Below are positions 1-8,697 of a stretch of DNA of 64,000 nucleotides, in pieces; positions within the stretch are counted from its first letter, which is position 1, and every line of letters starts with the position of its first letter. The translations under genes were made by a program, and so were the position numbers. The notes beneath the pieces were generated by a model. It made no database searches and was not told the DNA's origin. It saw only the letters and a program-made list of their open reading frames with translations. Source of the DNA: Anthoceros angustus (Eukaryota > Streptophyta > Anthocerotopsida > Anthocerotales > Anthocerotaceae); contig MU008220.1 in NCBI GenBank assembly GCA_010909165.1, positions 1-64,000 of the forward strand, given 5' to 3'.

Positions 1-39
1 ATTCATACGAGGTAATAAGGAAACCAAGTATTCTATATG

Positions 40-357
40 GTAAATGTAGTAAAGGAGGAAGGTAGATGGGGAGGAGGTTCGGTACCAAGCCTCCAAAAGT
101 GTTACAAGACTTTTCTTGTAACACTTTATATATTACATGTTGCAATCTTGAGAGAGGACAAAAGCGCCTCTCACTTCATCTCAACAAAATTGCAACACTT
201 GCAACATGGTTGCAACAAACACTCAGTTTGGTTTCCAAGCCAAAGTGTAACAAGCGGCCCAAAAGTGTTACATGACCCCAAAATTGCAACATAAGTGTTA
301 CATCAGGGGTCCAAATCTTAACATAAAAAGTGTAACATAGAGGCCTTTTCTAGTAGG
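40..357. repeat. CACTA-like terminal/subterminal repeat, copy A
   Basis: About 310 bp of this stretch recurs at 910-1229 with roughly 85-90 percent identity by eye. It is dense in short words on both strands (GTGTTACA, TTGCAACA, TGTAACAC), the pattern of subterminal transposase-binding repeats in CACTA transposons. The right edge reads CCTTTTCTAGTAGGG, close to the reverse complement of a CACTACTAGAAAA-type terminus with one changed base. No transposase reading frame lies in or beside it. Assignment to CACTA is inference from the edge and the subterminal words. Confidence 0.5.
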
Positions 358-909
358 GCTTACCTCCACTTAACAGGCGGGAGGAAGAAGAAAATTGCGG
401 TCGAGCAGGCGGGGAAGTTTCCTGTAGGTGCATACGATGATGAGTAGGAAGTGCCTTACATGGAGGCGGAAAAAGCATAAGCCAGAGCCATACCAAATCT
501 CCTCCGCACTGATCTTGTAGGGGCATAACCTCACGTTGATGCGTCACAATAAGGTGATGAGTGCAGGTGGGGATTAGGCGCTTATGGGGAGCCGATGGCT
601 ATTGTGACGTGGGAAGGACAAACCGCATAGCCGGCATGCTATAAAATGGGGGTATAAAGGCGTCGCTATTTACACGTAGTAAATACAAAGTACCGTACCA
701 TGAATAATATACGGACTGTTGTCATGTATACATCATGTATACAAACTTATTTTATATGGAATTGAATCAGATAGCACTTAGAATAGTATATTACATTTAT
801 CGCCGTAGACTATGTGCATATAGTATAAGGATGTATTAAATACAGTATTTATATATGGTCGTATTGAAGGCGTATCGGGTAACTACCAAGTAAAAGCGTG
901 TATTTCAAA
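358..909. other. Spacer between the two repeat copies, no gene seen
   Basis: This 550-bp spacer has no convincing coding frame, only short frames with no family resemblance. It is AT-rich from about 640 with several TATA-like words. It could be the interior of a non-autonomous transposon bounded by the two direct repeats, but they are in the same orientation, which argues against a simple inverted-repeat element. Confidence 0.4.
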
Positions 910-1229
910 GGGCAAAGTAAAGGAATGGTGGATGGGGAGGAGGTTCGGTACCAAGCCTCCAAAAGTGTTACAAGACCTCTTTTGTAACACTTTAGATGTT
1001 GCAATCATGTTGCAATTTTGAGAGATGACAAAACCACCTCTCTCTTCATCTTAACATAATTGCAACACCATTGCAACATGATTGCAAAAACAGCCGTGGT
1101 ATGGTTTCCAAGTCATAGTGTAACAAGAGGCCCAAAAAGTGTTACATGACCCCAAAATTGCAACATGAGTGTTACATCCAGGGGTCCAAATCTTAACATA
1201 AAGTGTAACATGGGGTGCCCTTTTCTGGC
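910..1229. repeat. CACTA-like subterminal repeat, copy B
   Basis: Second copy of the 40-357 repeat, same orientation, with scattered substitutions and small indels. It keeps the GGAGGAGGTTCGGTACCAAG start and the GTGTTACA/TTGCAACA words. Its right edge stops at GCCCTTTTCT and then runs into unrelated sequence followed by copia RNase H, so its terminus was probably lost. Confidence 0.5.
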
Positions 1230-1299
1230 CCAGGGTACCGGGTCGGGCTTTGCTCTATCAATCACGAGACGGATGTTGCCTGGCCAAGTGAACATAGCT

Positions 1300-2236
1300 C
1301 GATATATCTCTCAATCCCTGAAAGCGCATTGGACTGTATAAGAGAACCTTGTTACTTAAAGAGGACGAAATCATACGGACTTCTCTATAGAGGTGATCAC
1401 TCATCCAAACTCACCCTAATCTCCTTCTCGGATGCTGGTACGGGCATGCGACTCACGCCAGGAGGCTAGTCACCCTCTTGCATGATTATCACTTATTTGA
1501 TCTCTTGGGCTGCCAAGAAGATGCGTGACCATCCGCACTCCTTCTCGAGGCCGAGTACGCAACAACAACTCTAGCAGCCAAGGAGATATTGTGGATTTGC
1601 ATTGGTTCACATGACATCGACGACGAAGCAACAGACCCAGCTACTGACAACAATCTGCGATAACTATGACTCATAACCCAGTGCTGCACGCGAGGACCAA
1701 GCATGTGGAGATCCAACATCACTTTTATTTGGCAAGTGGTAGCCAACAAGCGAGTCTCACTCTGTCACATCAACACAAGTGACAATACTGCCGACTTGCT
1801 GACCAAGGGGCTTCCCAAGACGCTTCATGACAAGCACACTGAAGATATCGGGCTGGTGGATAGAGAAACTTATCTCGGCTTACGGCTGGGCTCCGCCGTC
1901 AGAGGGGTCAGTCTAGCTCGACCCGGCACTAAGGCGACAGCGGGCCCATCATTGACCACTAGTCAAGGAGGCTGGCAGCGGCCCACACACGCCCTCAACT
2001 TCAGCTCCTCTTCGCCGTTGCTTTGACCCGGACTCTTCTCAACTCTGGTTTTCATCGCTCTGCATTTGGGTACTCCTCCTTGCTCGAGACTTTCAATCTT
2101 TGTGCACACTGCCTGGATCATGTGACTGCATAGGGAGGAAACCACTAAAAGGCTGGCAAGCACACTCAAGACCAGATTCAATCAGGCATGGGAGATGGAG
2201 GCCATGGACCAGCGCCAGGATCCGTAGCGAGGGGGA
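1300..2236 (+). mobile_element. Ty1/copia relic: RNase H end of pol
   Basis: Translation across shifting frames gives the usual end of copia Pol. A KSYGLLY stretch is followed by the SFSDA strand near 1420 and ISWAAKK near 1500. An AAKEILW-like helix lies near 1575 and N-T-A-D-L-L-T-K-G-L-P near 1785. These match the RNase H and tail of plant copia elements. At least three frameshifts and internal stops break the frame, so it is dead. Only the C-terminal part is present; reverse transcriptase and integrase are missing upstream, where the CACTA-like repeat abuts. A purine-rich tract at about 2226-2235 precedes the presumed 3' LTR. Confidence 0.7.
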
Positions 2237-2485
2237 GTGTTGAAGAATTGTCGCACATTCGCCACAGATCGGGGTTTTAGCAATAGGGTTCTGGACCCAA
2301 CTGGCTAGCAGACTTTAGGGCATGTTTCGTGCTTAGGGGCATAAGTGACTAGTTATCAGAGCAGTTGGTATGGTTATCATTCATAATCTGACGATTCACA
2401 TGGTAACTCTGTCTGATGTATGAACAAGTTCGTGTATCAGTAAATTATCGATTCTTATGCATTGCCAGTAATCTTGTGACAACAT
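2237..2485 (+). mobile_element. Probable 3' LTR of the copia relic
   Basis: Immediately after the polypurine tract GAGGGGGAG the sequence starts TGTTGAAGAATTG, the classic TG-start of a copia LTR. A plausible CA end is TGTGACAACA near 2484. No second LTR is in the window, so the right edge is inferred only from the CA ending and the copia-like length of about 250 bp. Confidence 0.5.
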
Positions 2486-3531
2486 TACGGAAGTACCCTG
2501 CTAACACCCAGTGGAGAGTAAGAGCATGTAAGAGACGATGAGGGTAGGTTCCTTCGTGCCACCCAAGCAACCCAAAACACAGGATAGGTTCCGCCATATA
2601 AACCCTGCCCGCATGGCCGGAAAACTGTGAACACCCGTTCTTGTACCAGTGTACCTGCCATGGACTTGAACAGGGCAGCCTCAACACATCTGGGATATCA
2701 CGGTCAAATTTGGGCTGCCCGAATTGGGCTGGAAGAAAACAAGCCCAGCGCCGTGAAGGCCAAATGAAGGAGAAACGAGAACACACCAATGCTGCCCCCT
2801 AGAAGAAGGGAGATTGAAAACCTCCTGTGTTTAGCATAAATCAGACGGTGGCCTCCACCCTCCTTCGTGATCAAGGACTAGGAATGGCCAAACTCCGCCA
2901 CGAGGTGGGACGTCAAAGCGGGCAGTGGTAAATCCATGTAGACGGTGAACTGTGGGACAAAAAACCAGCCTTTCCCCAGCACAATGTCTTGAGATGTTGT
3001 GGACGACACACCTATGACTTGGAGGCCCCACATAAAGTGGTCTCACAGATCAAACACAGAAGCTGATGCTTGATGCCCAGAGGGAGGCCACCAAAAGTGA
3101 CCCGAGGCTCGTCCAATGAGTCCGAGAGAGATGTTGGAAGGCCAATTTCCGTTCTGTCCTAGCCACAGCCGCATTCCCGGTCCGGAACAATGTCGCCTGC
3201 ATGCGTGTGTTGCCTCCGACGTGTCGACTTCACACTACTTTTGGGCACTCCCCTTAGTGTTTTCTTCCAATCAGGAGTGGAAACTAAAAATAAAAATTTT
3301 TAGCAAAAGCCTCAAATAATCTAATTTACGTGAAAAACCATAGCCCTCTACGGTAATGTGTTTGGAAGGAATTAGCTGGTTTGTTCGGAATAGACAATAG
3401 AAATGAGAAATTCCATGCCCGTTTCCACCATGACATCTGTAAGGACTTGTGGGAAATCGACTTCTTAGGGCTTTCGACTGGCTTGCTAGTCCAGAGCTGC
3501 TCTGGACTTCACACTTGCACAACTAAGGAGG
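2486..3531. other. Intergenic region upstream of SURF1
   Basis: No recognised gene. A 114-codon minus-strand frame around 2445-2789 has no family resemblance, overlaps the presumed LTR end and looks like chance. The last 200-300 bp should hold the SURF1 promoter and 5' leader, but I see no clear TATA box at a suitable distance. Confidence 0.4.
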
Positions 3532-5552
3532 ATGGCAGGTGTGGGCCTCAGAAGTCCGCTGCGTTCGGTGCTCATGTCGTGCTCGTCTCTTGCATCCTCT
3601 CCGGCTGCTTTCTACTCATCGGCTTCGTTGGAACCTGCAGCAGCAGCAGCAGCAGTATCCGTGTCGTCAGGTTTGTCGCTTGCAAAACCCATCACCATTT
3701 TGGCTTGTGTGCAATGCACTCAAGATGGTCCCTAGTGCCCTAACTGGAGTGCTCAAGATCGGTGTTTGCCATTTCCAGGTGGAAGCTCAGGCACACGCAC
3801 GGACAGTTCGAAGCGACATGGATGGTCTGTGCTTCTTCTCTTCCTACCTGGAGCCACAACTTTTGGACTGGGGACATGGCAGATGTTTAGGCGGCAGTGG
3901 AAGGTGGGGGTGATGCTGAATTCAGTTGTTCGGGGTAGGTAGGTGATATCGGCTTCTGGAAGGGAGAATTGAATTGTGTTTGTGTGTTGTGTACATGAAT
4001 GACGACATGTCATGAGGTCGGGGGCTCTTGTTGCAGGTTGACATGCTGGAGTACCGGCGAGATAGACTGCAGGAGGATCCAATCCCGGTGTCGGAGTCGG
4101 TGTCTCCGGATGGGGTGGAGTACAGGCAGGTGTGGGCCTCAGAAGTCCGCTGCGTTCGGTGCTCATGTCGTGCCTCGTCTCTTGCATCCTCTCCGGCTGC
4201 TTTCTACTCATCGGCTTCGTTGGAACCTGCAGCAGCAGCAGCAGCAGTATCCGTGTCGTCAGGTTTGTCGCTTGCAAAACCCATCACCATTTTGGCTTAG
4301 TGCAATGCACTCAAGATGGTCCCTAGTGCCCTAACTGGAGTGCTCAAGATCGGTGTTTGCCATTTCCAGGTGGAAGCTCAGGCACACGCACGGACAGTTC
4401 GAAGCGACATGGATGGTCTGTGCTTCTTCTCTTCCTACCTGGAGCCACAACTTTTGGACTGGGGACATGGCAGATGTTTAGGCGGCAGTGGAAGGGGGGG
4501 GTGATGCTGAATTCAGTTGTTCGGGGTAGGTAGGTGATATCGGCTTCTGGAAGGGAGAATTGAATTGTGTTTGTGTGTTGTGTACATGAATGACGACATG
4601 TCATGAGGTCGGGGGCTCTTGTTGCAGGTTGACATGCTGGAGTACCGGCGAGATAGACTGCAGGAGGATCCAATCCCGGTGTCGGAGTCGGTGTCTCCGG
4701 ATGGGGTGGAGTACAGGCAGGTGGTGTGCCGAGGTACTTACGACGACGACAAGTCTCTTTTCGTTGGACCTCGCTCCAGGGTGATATCGGGGGTAACCCA
4801 AAAGGGCTTCATTCTCGTCACTCCTTTGCGTCCTGTGGAGAGAGACAGGTAGGTGTGGGTTTGTTGCCTGGTTGTGCTGCGTGTTTGGCTTGATGACCTA
4901 CCGTAGCCGGGGAAGGGTCTGTCTGAGAGGAGAAGAGAGGTCAACAGGGATTTTGTAATCAGAGCTCTTGTGGTTAGTGTACAGCCAAGTGTGCTGGTGA
5001 ACAGAGGCTGGGTGCCGAGCAGCTGGCAGGCGGGAATGGGAAGGAGGTCGAAAGTCGAGGGGCCGGGGACAGAGGCCGAGGTTGTAAGCGTACGTGGTGT
5101 TGTTCGCAGCAGCGAGCAGCCCAACATGTTCGTCCCCTCCAATGATGCGGAGACTGGGCAGTGGTTTTACATAGACGTGCCCGCAATGGCTAAAGCAGTC
5201 GGACTCCCACAGGCCACAACCCTGCTCATCGAGGCCGTGCAGAGCGAAGCGAAAGAGGAGGCTGCTAGTAGGCTGGAGTTCCCCATTCCAAAGAGCGAAG
5301 AGGCTCTGCTGCAGTGGTCCGTCATGCCCCGGGATCATGTCAACTACGCGCTAACTTGGTACAGAGGCTTACCAGTTACCTCCTTTCCTCTCCTTTCCTG
5401 TGCTGCATGGTATTGCATTGCAAGTGGGGGGTAGGTGTGAAACATGCGCCTGCCTGCCTGCCTCTTGTTGGTGCAGGTATAGTTTGTGTGCTGCCACGAC
5501 CTACATGGCTGTGAAGCGGCTGAGATTAGAGAGAAGAGTGATGAGGAGGTGA
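3532..5552 (+). CDS. SURF1: SURF1 cytochrome c oxidase assembly protein
   Basis: SURF1 family, an inner mitochondrial membrane factor for early assembly of cytochrome c oxidase. My model joins 3532-3670, 3779-3903, 4628-4848, 4978-5358 and 5477-5552 (313 codons plus stop, phases consistent). Exon 1 is a Ser/Ala-rich presequence with a poly-Ala run. Exon 2 carries the first membrane helix ending in LPGATTFGLGTWQ. Exon 3 has MLEYRRDRL and GPRSRVISGVTQKGF. Exon 4 has VLVNRGWVPSSW. Exon 5 completes the second helix (TWYSLCAATTYMAV) with a basic tail. The acceptor at 4977 gives the best match to the family; one at 4962 would add five residues. A 591-bp tandem duplication lies inside the gene, so copies of exons 2 and 3 between 3904 and 4627 must be skipped for this product. 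Gene identity is firm; the exact splice path is inferred. Confidence 0.88.
3534..4723 (+). repeat. 591-bp tandem duplication inside SURF1
   Basis: Units 3534-4124 and 4125-4715 are nearly identical, with an 8-bp word GGCAGGTG at 3534, 4125 and 4716. That word occurs once in exon 1 and once in exon 3, so the duplication looks like a microhomology-mediated event joining exon 3 back to exon 1. Visible differences are few: an extra C in the exon 1 copy (about 4171), a one-base-shorter CTTAGTGC for CTTGTGTGC near 4298, and T to G at 4495. The last change removes the GT after the exon 2 copy (AAG|GTGGGG becomes AAGGGGGG). Confidence 0.9.
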
Positions 5553-5559
5553 ACTGAGT

Positions 5560-6130
5560 GACCCCAAGCGAACGAAGACGACGAGACACAGTGAGGAGGA
5601 AGACGGAGGCGGCGTCCACATTGTCGTCCGAGCACCTGGTTCACCTCGTTCCGCAGGCGCAGCTTCATCATATACCCTAAAGCTTCATAATGCCGAGCCA
5701 CCCTTCGGAGGACATACAGAGCTGCATTGCTATCTGCCTCTGATGAGGCTGATGCCCTATCAACGGCGAGTACCACAGAAACTGCGTCCTTGACTCACGA
5801 AAGTCGGTGACAGTATCGCCTCCTCCGACTTCAACCTGCAACTGATAGGGACTGTGAGCACCAGATGTTCCTATGTGAAATCAGCATCTGGATGCGGTGT
5901 GTGAGCCCTCCTTAGCATCCGCAACATTAACAGGAGCAGCAGCAGCAGCAGAAGCCGGTTAGTGGCCCAGGGCATTTCATGTGCATTACAGACCATTACA
6001 GAATGAAGCGGATGCAAACTCTGTGGGCTATTCACGACGAAAATACCGTCCTTACTGGAATGGAATATGTTTAATGTTTCATCTTGTAGCATCACGTAGG
6101 CGCAGGTCGATCGGACCAAGGGTGCAATCT
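5560..6130 (-). CDS. Unrecognised minus-strand coding-looking stretch, possibly broken
   Basis: Two neighbouring minus-strand segments look like protein. One, about 5885 down to 5797, reads GTSGAHSPYQLQVEVGGG then DTVTDF. The other, about 5790 down to 5640, has KDAVSVVLAVDRASASSEAD, then NAALYVLRRVARHYEALG and MMKLRLRNEVNQ. They are in different frames about 10 bp apart, so a frameshift or a tiny mis-modelled intron separates them. The second ends at CAG|GTGCTC, a possible donor. A third candidate lies upstream near 5960-5900 (Ala run, then PVNVADAKEG). The composition (charged helix, few stops) suggests a real gene or recent relic convergent with SURF1. I do not recognise the family. Confidence 0.3.
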
Positions 6131-6465
6131 ACAGCTGCACAGTCTAATGGGATGACAAAAACTCTCGTCTCGTCGATTCTTGTTTTTCGCTAGGAGTCGC
6201 GATCCTTTTCCAATTTTTCTTTTGCAGCCCATCTGCATCGGCCACTGGTGTCGGTGCTAGTGCCAGTGCTAGTGCCAGTGCCAGTGCCACCGTAAGTCCC
6301 AGTGCGAGTTCCATGCTCAGAGATTGACCAACGACGAAGTCGGTCGTCGGGCTCTGACCAACCTCCGCAGAGGCAAAGCTAAAGAGCGAGCTGCTCATCA
6401 ACTCACATCGTCAATCTCTGCCGAGGCACAGGCACAGGCACAGGCACAGCTGAGAGCTCGTCAAG

Positions 6466-8434
6466 ATGCCCAAGGGCACGTTGGAGGTGCAGCTGGTGGC
6501 AGCGGAGGGCATCAAGGATGCTGAAATTTCCAGTAACTTCACTTCACCGTGTGTCTCAAATTTTTTTGGTGCAGCTGCCTGCATTCCAGTGATCTCCGAG
6601 CCGACGCCTGATTTTTTGAACGTTGGCAGGCACGTCTGATCCATATGCGCTGTAGAGGTGAATCAAATCATAAGCCAAATCAGGGAGAGCTTCACAGCAA
6701 AAGGTTATTGGACCTGACTACTACGCACATATTTGGGCATTTGGGTTGGGCTGCAGACATAGTACTGACATTCATACACATACATAGGATGATGTGTGTG
6801 ATGTGTGTGATTAGGTCAGATCATGGCACACGGTGTGGAACCAACATTTAACTTTTGACCTGAATCCCGTGTGGAACCAGCATTTCAATTTTGACCTGGA
6901 TCAACACGACAAAAGCTGCGTACCGCATATGACTTACATGTAGGGCCAAGCAAGTACGCAATTAATAATAGTTGCTTACTGGCTTACGGGCTGTAGGTGA
7001 CGTGGATGAAGAAGAAGAAGAATTTTATTTAAGACCACTAAGGACGTCCTGGGACTTGGTACTTAACAACTTGTACCACGGTGTGCCTAAGCTACTTGCA
7101 CCAAGGGCATCTACTCCTTTAGGCACCCCATCTAAGTATCGAGCTCAGGATGCTTAATCACGGCGTTCTTATAAATATGTGTCCATTTGGCCTAAGCCAT
7201 TAGCCATTTGGACACTAGGCCATCGCTTACCGGATGAGTAGGCCATCGCTTAGTAAGCATACTTCGGGTGGATGAGTGGGTTATTCTCTTTCCGTTTTCC
7301 TTTCTTACTTTTTTTTTTCATTCATGTTTTGGTTCGTGCATTTCGCATTTCTTCCATCTTCCTTTTTCCTCTAGGAGCCTTCTGTATCTCCTTTCTTTCA
7401 TGTCTCTCATTTCTTGTCAAAGTTCGTTAGGCTAGCTTGTAGATATTAGTATTCACTCTCTTCTTAACAGTTGACACTGTTAACCCACCATAAGGTTAGG
7501 AGGGAAGGAAGGGAATAAAGTTAAGAATTTGGAATGAGCTACGGGAAATGAGATGACATGGGCATTGTGCCACGGGCGTAGGAGGAAGGGGGGATAGGAA
7601 GAGGGTGGTGGGAGTGCACTTTTAAAGAGGGGAGCATCGTATTTGTTGTGATTATAACATGAGCAGAAGTGCAATTATTTTAATGGTGGCGGCAGGCAAA
7701 GGGCAAGACAAAGAGAGAGAAGTGCACATGTTGACTTGGGTGGTGGTGGGTGACATCAGGCATCAGGCATCAGGCATCAGGCCAAATCCCCTTTTACACG
7801 CAAACCAAGCTAAGCTGCAACTGCAAGCTTTCCTTTCAGTCATCAACACGCCTTCTTCTTCTTTGGCAGCAGGCTGAGGCTCGTGTCCAGCTGCAGCTTA
7901 TCCTCCTCATCCTGCTGCTGCTGCTCCGCCCTACCAAGCTGCTGCCCCTCATCCACAACCACCTACCTCATACCCACCTCACGATCAGGCGCAGGCTAAT
8001 CATCCAGCAGGAGGTTATCCAGCTCAAGCCGACTCACACAGCCAGTATCCTTCTGCTCCGGGGTACGAAGAGAGCCACTACCCTTCGGCCCCGGGGTATG
8101 CCCCTGCCCACGCCCCGTTCCCTACGGTTATCCCCCGGCTCAGCATGAACATTACACCCCAGCAGGCTACCCAGCGTCGGGTGAGCATTATGGCCAGTAT
8201 GCAGAGCGCGGCTAGTACAAAGAGGTCAAGAAAGGCAAAGATAGAAAAAAGGGCAAGAAAAAAGGGATGGAATGGAAGGGCATGAAAGGAGGACGACCAA
8301 GGGACGCACAAGCAGCGGAGACACAACAAGCACCGGCAGCACAAGAAGGGGAAGGACACGAAGGCATCATCCAAGGCTTAGTTGCCCTGGGAACGGCAAT
8401 TACCATAGGGATCGTTGAATTGGCTACCGATTAG
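6466..8434 (+). pseudogene. C2-domain / Tyr-Pro-Gly-rich membrane protein gene (SRC2-like), apparently damaged
   Basis: The start ATG at 6466 opens MPKGTLEVQLVAAEGIKDAE, the first strands of a plant C2 domain. Splicing TCCA|GTAAC (donor 6525) to an acceptor near 6629 gives TSDPYAL, the usual Ca-loop strand, but a TAG follows unless a donor lies at CT|GTAGAG. Around 6833-6925 come two adjacent copies of a VWNQHFNFDL-like strand, the C2 NPVWNQ segment. From about 7890 an acceptor leads into repeats rich in YPP, GYP and PGY. A one-base frame change occurs near 8118, a TAG at 8213, and then a Lys-rich part and a hydrophobic end (GIIQGLVALGTAITIGIVEL) to TAG at 8432. C2 plus YPP repeats plus a C-terminal hydrophobic segment is the SRC2-like architecture, linked in plants to stress and membrane signalling. 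Either it is a pseudogene or errors and unseen splicing hide an intact frame. Confidence 0.5.
6960..7880. other. Long intron-like gap inside the C2/YPP gene
   Basis: No coding signal. It holds a GAAGAAGAAGAA run, internal inverted words around 7180-7250 (CCATTTGG/CCAAATGG type) and two TGCTTACT-like words in inverted positions near 6972 and 7250 that could bound a small inverted-repeat transposon. A short GGCATCA repeat occurs at 7753-7783. Most likely intronic sequence with a MITE-like insertion. Confidence 0.3.
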
Positions 8435-8561
8435 GTCAGGAATGTTGAAATTCGGCACCAGTGAGATGGCCCAGGCGCTTGTTAGACCACTTACGTACAT
8501 CATCCATACTTGCTGCGTCCTTCCTACTCCGGGGCTGTCTCTCATTTGAGTGTGGTATTAA

Positions 8562-8627
8562 GAAGCGGCTGATAAGAGCAGAGATCAGAGTGATGAGGTA
8601 GGGGAATGAGGACCCCAAGCACAGAAG
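8562..8627 (+). repeat. Copy of the SURF1 3' end
   Basis: AAGCGGCTGA, AGAGTGATGAGG and GACCCCAAGC occur in the same order and spacing as at 5515-5575, where they are the last SURF1 codons and the start of its 3' UTR. In the SURF1 frame this copy reads KRLIRAEIRVMR then stop, against KRLRLERRVMRR. Nothing of SURF1 further upstream is visible. It is probably a small duplicated scrap lying between the C2/YPP gene and the IleRS 3' end. Confidence 0.45.
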
Positions 8628-8697
8628 TTGGTTGATGGCTTGTTTGCTTGGTTCGTTGGGGAGAAAGAATAAATGCGAATCGAATTGTGTGATACTA

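Noticed and set aside
3753-4673. Minus-strand frames of 174 and 109 codons with near-identical sequence inside SURF1
   Set aside because: They are the antisense of SURF1 exons and introns, and look alike only because of the 591-bp tandem duplication.
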